13,561 bases of DNA from Ophiocordyceps camponoti-saundersi (nom. inval.) (taxonomy: Eukaryota > Ascomycota > Sordariomycetes > Hypocreales > Ophiocordycipitaceae), in NCBI GenBank assembly GCA_003339415.1, contig PDHQ01000624.1:1-13561 (forward strand), read 5' to 3'. Positions within the stretch are counted from its first letter, which is position 1; each line of letters starts with the position of its first letter. Made by a program: the position numbers and the translations under genes. Below are positions 1 to 7,199 of this stretch, one piece after another. Below the pieces are notes generated by a model. The model did not search any database, had not been told where the DNA came from, and saw nothing but the letters and a program-made list of their open reading frames with translations.

Positions 1-700
1 ATCCCCTAGGGGACAAACTTATTAACTACTCTTCTTATCCCCTAGGGGATAAACCCGTTAACTACTCTTCTTATCCCCTAGGGGATAAACTTGTTAACTA
101 CTCTTCTTATCCCCTAAGGGATAAACCCGTTAACTGCTCTTCTTATCCCCTAGGGGATAAACCTATTAACTGCTCTTCTTATCCCCTAGGGGATAAACCC
201 GTTAACTGCTCTTCTTATCCCCTAAGGGATAAACCCGTTAACTGCTCTTCTTATCCCCTAAGGGATAAACTTATTAACTGCTCTTCTTATCCCCTAAGGG
301 ACAAACTTATTAACTGCTCTTCTTATCCCTTAGGGGATAAACTTATTAACTGCTCTTCTTGTCCCCTAAGGGATAAACCCGTTAACTGCTCTTCTTATCC
401 CTTAAGGGATAAACCCGTTAACTATTCTTCTTATCCCCTAAGGGATAAACCTATTAACTGCTTTTCTTATCCCCTAGGGGATAAACTTATTAACTGCTCT
501 TCTTATCCCTTAGGGGATAAACTTATTAACTACTTTTCTTATCCCCTAAGGGATAAACTTATTAACTGCTTTTCTTCTCCCTTAGGGGATAAACTTATTA
601 ACTACTCTTCTTATCCCTTAGGGGATAAACTTATTAACTACTCTTCTTATCCCCTAAGGGATAAACCTATTAACTGCTCTCCTTATCCCCTAGGGGATAA
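1..700. repeat. 36-bp satellite array, left block (20 units in exact register)
   Basis: Units begin at 1, 37, 73, 109 and every 36 bases to 685, with no register slip. The consensus has two halves: an 18-bp perfect palindrome TTATCCCCTAGGGGATAA, then ACCCGTTAACTGCTCTTC, which holds a second small palindrome GTTAAC. Units differ mostly by transitions: ACTGCTC or ACTACTC, CCCGTT or CTTATT, CCCCTAGGGG or CCCCTAAGGG or CCCTTAGGGG. These fit RIP at CpA, with weaker action at CpT and CpC. The block becomes more mutated to the right. The last unit is cut at 700 by the first 200-bp block. The array probably continues left of the window. No open frame is present. Confidence 0.97.
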
Positions 701-900
701 ATACCTATCGTCTTAGGTATATCGTTATCGTCCTATACGGTATAGTTAATCTCCTTATCCTTTCGCACCTATATCGACGAAATATAGGACTCGACTCCCG
801 CTCCTCGGACTAAGATATAGATAAGACGCGTCTCTTTAGTCTGCCCGAAGCGCTATACGCGATAGTTAGCTTACTTCTCTCTAATTATCTTCTATAGGAT
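701..900. repeat. 200-bp block, copy 1
   Basis: The best-preserved copy and the reference for the family. It opens with a small hairpin (ATACCTA, 6-base loop, TAGGTAT), then CTATACGGTATAG (6+1+6 dyad) near 733-745, then the segment GACGCGTCTCTTTAGTCTG that is later expanded as the 31-bp repeat in copy 7, and ends CTATAGGAT just before 36-mer sequence resumes with TAACCTATTAAC. The left junction is GGATAA and the right one GGATTA, which could be an old target duplication. Confidence 0.93.
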
Positions 901-1010
901 TAACCTATTAACTACTTTTCTTATCCTCTAAGGGATAAACTTATTAACTACTCTTCTTATCCCCTAAAGGATAAACCTGTTAACTGCTCTCCTTATCCCT
1001 TAAGGGATAA

Positions 1011-1210
1011 ATACCTATTATTTTAGGTATATCGTTATTATCCTATATAGTATAGTTAATCTCCTTATCTTTTTATACCTATATTAATAAAATATAGGAC
1101 TCGATTTCTGCTCCTTAGACTAAGATACGGATAAGACGCGTCTCTTTAATCTGCCTAAAGCGCTATATATAATAGTTAGCTTACTTCTCTTTAGTTATCT
1201 TCTATAGGAC
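1011..1210. repeat. 200-bp block, copy 2
   Basis: Exactly 200 bp and collinear with copy 1. It is more heavily C-to-T and G-to-A mutated; for example the loop after ATACCTA is TTATTT, and the TATACGCGATAG of copy 1 appears as TATATATAATAG. The opening 7-bp stem ATACCTA/TAGGTAT is intact. Confidence 0.92.
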
Positions 1211-1320
1211 TAACTTATTAACTACTTTTCTTATCCCCTAAAAGATAAACTTATTAACTGCTTTTCTTATCCCTTAAGGGATAAACTTATTAACTACTCT
1301 CCTTATCTTTTAGGGGATAA

Positions 1321-1520
1321 ATACTTATCGTCTCGGGTATATTATTATCGTCTTATATAATATAGTTAATCTCCTTATCTTTTCGCACCTACGTTAACGA
1401 AATATAAAACTCGACTCCCGCTCCTCGAACTAAGATACGGATAAGACGCGTCTCTTTAGTTTGCCCGAAGCGCTATACGCGATAGTTAGCTTATTTCTCT
1501 TTAATTATCTTTTACGGGAT
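1321..1520. repeat. 200-bp block, copy 3
   Basis: Exactly 200 bp and collinear with copy 1. It keeps the CCCGAAGCGCTATACGCGATAG segment. The flanks are GGGATAA on the left and GGGATTAA on the right, the clearest example of the possible target duplication. Confidence 0.92.
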
Positions 1521-1594
1521 TAACCTATTAATTACTTTTCTTATCCCCTAAAAGATAAACTTATTAACTGCTCTCCTTATCTTTTAGGGGATAA

Positions 1595-1794
1595 ATACTT
1601 ATTATCTTAGGTATATTATCGTTATCTTATATAGTATAGTTAATCTCCTTGCCCTTTCGTACCTACGTTAATAAAATATAGGACTTAACTCCTGCTTCTT
1701 AGACTAAGATACGGACAAGATATATCTTTTTAATTTACCCGAAGCGCTATACGTAATAGTTAGCTTACTTTTCTCTAATTATCTTTTATAGGAC
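1595..1794. repeat. 200-bp block, copy 4
   Basis: Exactly 200 bp and collinear with copy 1, with heavy RIP-type change: the GACGCGTCTC segment reads GATATATCTT here. Confidence 0.92.
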
Positions 1795-1868
1795 TAACCT
1801 ATTAACTACTCTTCTTATCCCTTAGAGGATAAACTTATTAACTACTCTCCTTATCCCTTAGGGGATAA

Positions 1869-2068
1869 ATACTTATTATTTTAGGTATATCGTCGTTATC
1901 CTATATAGTATAGTTAATCTCCTTATCTTTTTATACCTACGTTAACGAAATATAAGACTCGACTCCCGCTTTTTAAACTAAGATATAGATAAGACGCGTC
2001 TCTTTAGTCTGCCCGAAGCGCTATACGCGATAGTTAGCTTACTTCTCTCTAGTTATCTTTTACGGGAC
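1869..2068. repeat. 200-bp block, copy 5
   Basis: Exactly 200 bp and collinear with copy 1. It retains GACGCGTCTCTTTAGTCTG. It is followed by about six 36-mers up to copy 6, the longest spacer in the higher-order region. Confidence 0.92.
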
Positions 2069-2285
2069 TAACTTATTAATTACCTTTCTTATCTCCTAAG
2101 AGATAAACTTATTAACTACTTTTCTTATCTCTTAAAGGATAAACTTATTAACTATTTTTCTTATCCTTTAGGGGATAAACTTATTAACTGCTTTTCTTAT
2201 CCCTTAGGGGATAAACTTATTAACTACTTTTCTTATCCCCTAAGGGATAAACCTATTAACTACTCTCCTTATCCCTTAAGGATAA

Positions 2286-2445
2286 ATACTTATCGTCTCG
2301 GGTATATTATCGTTATCCTATATAGTATAGTTAATCTCCTTATTTTTTTATACTTACGTTAACGAAATATAGGACTCGATTTCCGCTTTTTAGACTAAGA
2401 TACGGATAAGATATATCTCTTTCGTTTACCTAAAGCGCTATACGC
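2286..2445. repeat. 200-bp block, copy 6, 3'-truncated
   Basis: Only about 160 bp. It follows the family as far as GCGCTATACGC and then switches directly to 36-mer sequence (TACCTTTCTTATCC), so the last ~40 bases are missing, probably by unequal exchange or deletion. Confidence 0.88.
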
Positions 2446-2506
2446 TACCTTTCTTATCCCTAAAGGATAAACCCGTTAACTCCTCTTCTTATCCCTTAGG
2501 GGATAA

Positions 2507-2872
2507 ATACTTATCGCTCTAATATATAGTTATTATCTTATATAGTATAGTTAATCTCCTTATCTTTTCGTACTTACGTTAATAAAATATAGGACTTAAC
2601 TTCCGCTTCTTAGACTAAGATATAGATAAGATATATTTTTTTAATTTGCCTAAAGCGCTGCACGCTTCTCTTTTATCTATCCGAAATGCTATATATATCT
2701 CTTTCGTTTATCCGAAACGCTGCACGCGTCTCTTTTGTCTGCCCGAAATACTATACGCGTCTCTTTCGTCTTTCCGAAACGCTGCACGCGTCTCTTTCCT
2801 TTACCCGAAACGCTATACGCTATAGCTACGATATTTCGCTTACTTCTCCTTTATTATTTTCTACTACGGGTT
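2507..2872. repeat. 200-bp block, copy 7, enlarged by an internal 31-bp expansion
   Basis: This copy follows the family to about 2648, contains a run of 31-bp repeats, and resumes the family ending at about 2836-2872 (TTTCGCTTACTTCTC, then CTACTACGGGTTTA matching the usual TTTACGGGATTA end). It is therefore a 200-bp copy enlarged to about 366 bp. It also lacks the CTCTCC variant in the preceding 36-mer. It is the right edge of the left satellite domain. Confidence 0.85.
2649..2835. repeat. 31-bp tandem repeat (about six units) inside copy 7
   Basis: The landmark CCGAAA recurs at 2681, 2712, 2743, 2774 and 2805, exactly 31 bases apart, with a first diverged unit (CCTAAAGCG) at 2649. A typical unit is CCGAAACGCTGCACG followed by CGTCTCTTTCGTCTTT. 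In the other 200-bp copies this segment occurs once, so the expansion is local. Units here keep TGCACG, so this stretch is less RIP-mutated than its surroundings. Confidence 0.9.
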
Positions 2873-4099
2873 TATAGTAATAATACGATTCGCTAATATA
2901 AGGTTTAAACCTTCTTCGCCGGTTCTTATCGTAGAGACCTGCTATAGGAGGTATAATAAGTATAATAATAGATAATATATTCTTTAGAGATAGCCTTATA
3001 TAAGTAAGTAGGTAAGCTAAGATATATATCTTATATATATATTATATATTTATAATTACGTAGCCTGCGGCTATACTTACGATTTACTAACTAATTAGCT
3101 ATTAGGGATATCTAAATATTTTTTTCTTTTACGTACGTATATACTAGTTCCTCCTTAATTTCGTTTTTAGTAAAGTTACTAATCGCCTCGTTTATTTAAG
3201 TTTATATTATTACGCGTAAATAATAGTAGAAAAATACGTTCGCTTTCTATAATATATATCTTAGCACTTAAGGGATTAAGTTAATAAATTCGGCAAATAT
3301 TACTCGTAAGATATTCGCTTTTAATAAGTAAGCTAGTTACTCGGCTATTTACGGTATAACCCCGGGATAACCCCGGTAAAAGTTATAACCCCGCTCGATC
3401 CTTTCCTTAGCTAGAGTCGTGCTTGCCCGAGCTCCGGTTAGGTAAGATAGGGGAAATATATATATAAGTAAGTCTATTATAAAGGGACTCGGCACCCGTC
3501 TTAGGGCCGTCTATAGGTAGCGATTATAAGCTACCTCTTACTAAGGTTATAATCTTAAACGGATTCTAATAGAATTAGAATATTATATTAAATAAAGAAT
3601 AAACTAAGTAATTAATTTATATATCTAAGAGTTAGAACGTAGGTAGGTATATTATATATATATTTATATAAACTATAAATATAGAGAGCTTAACCTCTAA
3701 CTTTTAAGCTCGGAGGCTTTCCTTATATATATAATATATATATATATATAAAAATAGCGGTCCTTAAAGAAAGGCTCTTAAGAATAAAGATACTAGCTTC
3801 TAAGCTAGTAATATACTAAGTAGGAGTATTTTATCGTTACTAGGGAATCTAAACGAATATATATATCTTCGTATTAGAGTTTTCCTTTTACGTTTAATAA
3901 CCCCCTTAATTATATCCTACTTACTTATAGTTATATAAATTAGAGTCGGTTTTTCCTTTCTAATACTACCCTCGTAGCCACGGGGCTAGGGACTAACTAA
4001 AACGGCAATAGAGTATTCTTATAAAAGTAACTTATTATAAGGTTAATAGTAGTACTAATAAAGGTATTAAAATTCCTAATACTTATAATTATAATAATA
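2873..4099. other. gene-free RIP-eroded sequence, no recognised content
   Basis: AT-rich DNA with very little CA or TG and no open frame of note. Visible structure is minor: a hairpin ATTCTAAT-AGA-ATTAGAAT at 3563-3581; a GC-rich patch with ATAACCCCGG at 3356 and 3367 and ATAACCCCG at 3385; and long alternating TA runs near 3020-3055, 3645-3670 and 3725-3750. I could not match it by eye to the 7136-10900 segment, although by position it could be the eroded left half of a second element copy. Confidence 0.6.
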
Positions 4100-4188
4100 A
4101 TTCTGCTAAGTTTATTTTATAAGGCTATGCCCTAAGAAGTAGGGTCGGCAGCGCTAACTAACTAAGAGGGAGGTTTATAAGGTAGGCC
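4100..4188. repeat. 89-bp dispersed direct repeat, copy A
   Basis: Matches 4806-4895 from ATTCTGCTA to GGTAGGCC, with a weaker match extending further upstream. The shared core includes GGCAGCGCTAACTAACTAAG. Copy A carries more T and A where copy B has C and G (GTCGG for GCCGG, GTTTAT for GCTTAT, CTAAG for CTAGG), so it is the more RIP-mutated copy, including at CpT and CpC sites. A short hairpin (GCCCTA-AGAAG-TAGGGT) is present in weakened form. Confidence 0.85.
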
Positions 4189-4805
4189 CCTATAATATAA
4201 CTTAAGATCTTCGCTATAGTATTTGCCGATATACGTACCGTAACTACCTAGAACTTAGATAATATCTACGTATAATAGGAACTAAGGAAGTATAGTTATC
4301 CCCTACTTAAAACTAGCGTAATTTCGGATAGATAACTTATAATAAATAAGCTCTCTAATATAATAAATCGGGCCTATAAGCTAGCTAACCTTATTAAGTA
4401 AAAGGTCTTCCCCTAAGCTTTATAGTTTTTCCTCTCTAATAAATAGTCTATATATATATATATGCCTAGATACTTATATAAGCTACTAGTATAATATAGT
4501 ATATCTTATATATACTGCTTGTAAAATTAACTATATATATTAGCCCGCTTTTCTTATACTTAGTAGTTTATTTCTCTTTTAGTTTAAGCCTCTAAGGTAC
4601 TAACTACTAATCGATAAACTTCTCTCCGGGCATTCCTTAAGCTAGTTAAGTAAAAATTATAGTTATAGCGGCTATTATTTTTATGCTCGGTATTAGAGGA
4701 AATCTAAGATACTTAGCGCTTAGTACTAAAAAAGCTATTCCTATATCTTATATAGTAAAAGGCAGCCTCGATAAATATAGTAATATTCCTAATATAATAA
4801 CTATA
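4189..4805. other. gene-free RIP-eroded spacer between the 89-bp direct repeats
   Basis: AT-rich and CA/TG-poor. The frame running from 4201 to about 4445 on the plus strand has a somewhat coding-like look (several mixed codons between TAA/TAG stops), but another frame there is as open, so I do not call a relic. A TA run lies at 4449-4462. The unit bounded by the two 89-bp repeats is about 700 bp. Nothing else is recognised. Confidence 0.5.
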
Positions 4806-4895
4806 ATTCTGCTAGGTTTATATAGTAAGGCTAGGGCCCTAGGAAGTAGGGCCGGCAGCGCTAACTAACTAAGAGGGAGGCTTATAGGGTAGGCC
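4806..4895. repeat. 89-bp dispersed direct repeat, copy B
   Basis: The better-preserved copy, offset about 706 bases from copy A in the same orientation. It contains a clean hairpin GGCCCTA-GGAAG-TAGGGCC (7-bp stem, 5-base loop). A direct pair at this spacing could be the ends of a small element such as short terminal repeats, or a segmental duplication; no primer-binding site or target duplication can be recognised after RIP. Confidence 0.85.
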
Positions 4896-5049
4896 GTATA
4901 ATACTAGATACTTCCGCGCTATAATAACGCCTTTACTATCCTTCCCTATTTCCCCGAATAGCTTATCGGCAGTTACCTTAAAGTAAATAGAATCTAGCGT
5001 TTTTACTATAATCGTACTATTAACTACCTTACCGTATTCTTTAACGCTA
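4896..5049. other. unassigned spacer
   Basis: RIP-eroded sequence between the 89-bp repeat and the start of visible homology to the 3' part of the plus-strand relic. No feature recognised. Confidence 0.5.
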
Positions 5050-5370
5050 CTAGTTATAGGCCCGAACTACTAGTTATTCTTACCTTCGTTAATATATCTT
5101 CTTAAAAGTTCTGCTATAGTTTAATATAAGGTAGCTAATAAACTAAATATATAGGAATAGCTTTAAGGACGATTTGTTAGTATATCTTATTTCTCTTAGC
5201 GTAATTAGCTAACTAGATAACGAACTTAAAGCTAAGTTTGCTAACGATCTCTTAGTTAATGCTCGTTATATTTGCTCCGTAGTAGGTAATATTCTTTCTT
5301 AGCTATTAGAAAAATATCGATTAGTTACTATTATCCTCGGCTAAGAAGCATTTTACTTACTTAGACTTAA
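5050..5370 (+). pseudogene. second copy of the plus-strand relic ORF, 3' part, first half
   Basis: This stretch aligns collinearly and in the same orientation with about 12555-12868, the C-terminal part of the long plus relic. Shared landmarks are CCTTCGTTAATA, AGTTCTGC, TTAGTATATCTTAT, GCGTAATTAGCTAA, TTTGCTAACG, TCTTAGTTAAT, CTTAGCTATTAGAAA and ATTATCCTCGGCTAA. Differences are mainly C/T and G/A, as expected for two copies RIP-mutated independently. In the matching frame it is broken by many TAA and TAG codons. Homology stops near 5370 and resumes at about 6371, so the copy is split by an insertion. I cannot trace the rest of the ORF upstream of about 5050; the copy appears 5'-truncated or too eroded to follow. 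The encoded family is unrecognised. Confidence 0.8.
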
Positions 5371-5565
5371 TATTATTAAGGAATCTCACGATACCTCGTA
5401 GCTTTATACTGCCCCTATAGCCTCGTTTTAATATATATATAGCTTACCCGAGTTATAAGGACCCTTTATACGAGATCTTTCTTATCTTATAACTCCCTAC
5501 TTTACCTTTTATATTCCTTATTTATTACTTTATATATTCGAATAGGTATTTAGTTTTTAGATATC

Positions 5566-5597
5566 TACCCTCTTCGTACGTTACGTACGAGAGGGTA
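5566..5597. repeat. strong hairpin / near-perfect palindrome
   Basis: TACCCTCT, a bulged T, CGTACG, then a TTA loop, then CGTACGAGAGGGTA: a 14-bp stem with one bulge. The stem has no CA or TG, so RIP could not have eroded it. It lies inside the candidate insertion and resembles internal hairpins of MITE-like elements. No run of T follows that would suggest a terminator. Confidence 0.75.
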
Positions 5598-5911
5598 TCG
5601 CGATAATAAGTATACTCCTTTTTAGGATCCCTTAATACTAGTATTAGATAGCCTATCTAATAGATATATCTTTAATCTCGTCGGTATAATCGCGCTTATT
5701 AGAGCGCTATTACTATAAAAGGTAACGAATAAGTATAATAATTTTATACTTATAATAATAAAGAAGCTAACTTAGCTACTAAGCTATAGGGATAAAGAAG
5801 AAGAGGCCTCCTAGTTTCGCGGGAGTAACGGGCACTCCTGCTTATATATATATATAGCCCTCGCAGAGAAGACCGTCTTAAGGAAGTATATAGGACTATC
5901 CGGTCCGTATA

Positions 5912-5942
5912 GGCCTATAGGGACCTGCCAGGTCGTATAGGC
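5912..5942. repeat. imperfect hairpin with direct repeats
   Basis: GGCCTATAGGGACCT and AGGTCGTATAGGC pair over about 11 bases around a GCC loop. CGTATAGGC is also repeated directly at 5906 and 5934. This spot keeps CTGCCAGG, so it is less RIP-eroded than its neighbours. Role unknown. Confidence 0.55.
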
Positions 5943-6370
5943 TAGTTAGGACTATAGGGTCTAGAAAGGTTATTTAATCTCACCTACCTAATTTAATAGA
6001 TTTAATTAATTAGTATTCGCTTAGCTAGAGGGGGCTAAAGGACCTAGGAAGGGTTAGATTTATACTTATAAGAAGGGGTCGATTTCCCACTCTTAGTAAG
6101 AAGACCTAAGGCAGCTATAAGCCCTTTTATATAAAGTTAGTCGCTATAAGCGTATTCGGACCTAGCAAGGTAAGGCTACCTGCTACGGATTCCTTCCTCC
6201 CTTAGCCCTTTTAATTCTACGTCTTTTAAATTTCTAGGAATTATATAGAATTACCCCTTTATCCCTTTTTCCCTTTTTCTTCTTCTTTTTCCTTTCTTCG
6301 GGAGTATCCTTTTAACCCCGCTAAACTAGCTTAGTTACGTGAGTGCTTACTAAGTTTATCCTTAATAATA

Positions 6371-6525
6371 GGCTTCGTCTATAATCACTCTTTAGCCTAA
6401 CTACTTCTATAGTAAGAGAAATCCTAAATTATTCTATAGCTCCTTCTCGAAGGATCTATAGTTATGCTAGGAAGCTTATTTATAAACTTATTACTTAGAT
6501 AGCTTTAAAGTAACTCCTTAAATCT
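6371..6525 (+). pseudogene. second copy of the plus-strand relic ORF, 3' part, second half
   Basis: Aligns in the same orientation with about 12887-13040. Shared landmarks: GTCTATAAT, CTACTTCTATAGTAAGAGAAATC against TTACTTCTTCTATAAGAGAAATC, AAATTAT, TATAGTTAT, AAGCTTA, TATAAACTTATTAC, then GATAGCTTTAAAGTAACTCC against GATAGCTCTAAAGTAGCTCC. It continues the copy that broke off at 5370. Homology fades after about 6525, close to where the frame of the other copy reaches its last stops, so this probably marks the true 3' end of the ORF. A 36-bp array begins about 215 bases further on, mirroring the arrangement at the right end of the window. Confidence 0.78.
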
Positions 6526-6741
6526 TATAATATTATTATAAGTTCTTATCGTTAGATTCTATTTATAAAATATTTTTATAAAATATACTATAACTTAATT
6601 TTCTACTATAGGCTATTAGGCGTATAGTTTTACTTATTATAGCGTTTAACTTTATAGGAAATTTACTCGAGTAATACTTCTATATCTCTAAAATCTAGCT
6701 AAATACTACGCCGGTATTTAATACTAATACTAAGGTTATAG
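6526..6741. other. AT-rich spacer between relic ORF copy and middle satellite
   Basis: RIP-eroded, no open frame. TTATAAAATATTTTTATAAAATATACTA near 6553-6580 is a local near-duplication of TATAAAATAT. By position it corresponds to 13047-13142 but I see no sequence match. Confidence 0.5.
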
Positions 6742-7135
6742 AAACCTATTAACTGCTCCTTTTATAAACTATAGGATAAGCTAGGTAACTGCCTTTCTTC
6801 TCCCCTAAGGTTAAACTCGCTAACTGCTTTTCTTTCTCCTAGGTATAAACTTATTCTCGTTTACTACTCTTCTTATCCCTAAAGGGATAAACTTATTTAC
6901 TCTATTCTTATTCCTTAAAAGATAAACCCTTTTACTTATAAACCCGTTTACTCCTCTTCCTATCTCTTATCGGATAAACCTATTTACTTATAAACCTACC
7001 TACTCCTTTTCTTATTCCCTAAGCTATAAACTTATTTACTACTATTTTTATTCCCTAAGAGATAAACTCCCTAACTACTCTTATCCTCTTTAGGATAAAC
7101 CCGTTTATTATACTCCTTATCCCCTAGGGGTTAGG
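6742..7135. repeat. degenerate 36-bp satellite array, middle block (about 10-11 units)
   Basis: Recognisable units such as TTATCCCTAAAGGGATAAAC, TTATTCCTTAAAAGATAAAC and a final TTATCCCCTAGGGG at 7117-7130, in the same orientation as the outer arrays. Several units have lost bases or arms (CTTATAAACCCGTTTACT occurs without the palindrome), so register is irregular and units are no longer exactly 36. GTTAAC in the outer arrays often reads GTTTAC or ATTTAC, a change not explained by RIP, so this block is an older or separately evolving branch of the family. Confidence 0.88.
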
Positions 7136-7157
7136 TTAAAAGCGATACTTATATAAA

Positions 7158-7169
7158 CCCCCCCCCCCC
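7158..7169. repeat. 12-base C tract
   Basis: An uninterrupted run of 12 C just after the middle satellite and before the 3' end of the minus-strand relic (a G run on the minus strand). Unusual in otherwise AT-rich DNA. C runs contain no CpA and are therefore largely immune to RIP. Slippage variation is likely. Confidence 0.9.
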
Positions 7170-7199
7170 TAACTCTCTATCTTTATAGCGAAAGTAGAA

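Larger units (their letters stand above)
701..2872. repeat. higher-order satellite: 200-bp block alternating with 36-bp units
   Basis: Seven copies of a second sequence family start at 701, 1011, 1321, 1595, 1869, 2286 and 2507, separated by short runs of the 36-mer. Start-to-start distances are 310, 310, 274, 274, 417 and 221. After subtracting the 200-bp block the first five gaps are 110, 110, 74, 74 and 217 bases, close to 3, 3, 2, 2 and 6 units of 36. The 36-mer just before each of the first six copies has CTCTCCTTATC where ordinary units have CTCTTCTTATC. This shared variant marks a common founder: the block entered one 36-mer once and the composite was then amplified. Confidence 0.93.
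5371..6370. mobile_element. candidate non-autonomous insertion (~1 kb) with short terminal inverted repeats and TA duplication
   Basis: This block interrupts homology between 5050-6525 and 12555-13046. At its edges are perfect 11-bp inverted repeats, TATTATTAAGG (5371-5381) and CCTTAATAATA (6360-6370), and further in a second matched pair CTCACG (5385-5390) and CGTGAG (6339-6344). Read as TA + TTATTAAGG ... CCTTAATAA + TA, this fits a Tc1/mariner or pogo-type MITE with a TA target duplication. Inside I see no open frame but two strong hairpins (5566-5597 and 5912-5942) and pyrimidine-rich DNA at 6250-6300. The uninterrupted relative near 12868-12890 has ~20 extra bases at the junction, so the exact edges are uncertain and a deletion in the other copy is possible. 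Confidence 0.42.

Noticed and set aside
1..700. Regular palindromic repeats resembling a CRISPR array
   Set aside because: The whole 36-bp period is conserved, with no variable spacers, and the RIP signature points to a fungus. It is a satellite.
1..700. CCCTAA / TTAGGG words suggesting telomeric repeats
   Set aside because: They occur once per 36-bp unit inside the palindrome, only in variants with CCCCTAAGGG or CCCTTAGGGG, and never in tandem.
2686..2877. 63-codon open frame on the plus strand
   Set aside because: It lies almost wholly inside the 31-bp tandem repeat and the end of the seventh 200-bp copy; openness comes from the repeat and the peptide has no protein-like features.
3018..3055. 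TA-rich runs as possible origins or matrix attachment sites
   Set aside because: Alternating TA tracts are expected from heavy RIP and recur at several places; nothing distinguishes them.
4683..4868. 61-codon open frame on the plus strand
   Set aside because: It overlaps the 89-bp direct repeat; the other copy has in-frame stops and indels, and no family or start context supports a gene. Openness is probably chance.
6555..6585. TATAAAATAT repeats as a core promoter
   Set aside because: No downstream gene; TATA-like words are abundant in RIP-mutated DNA.
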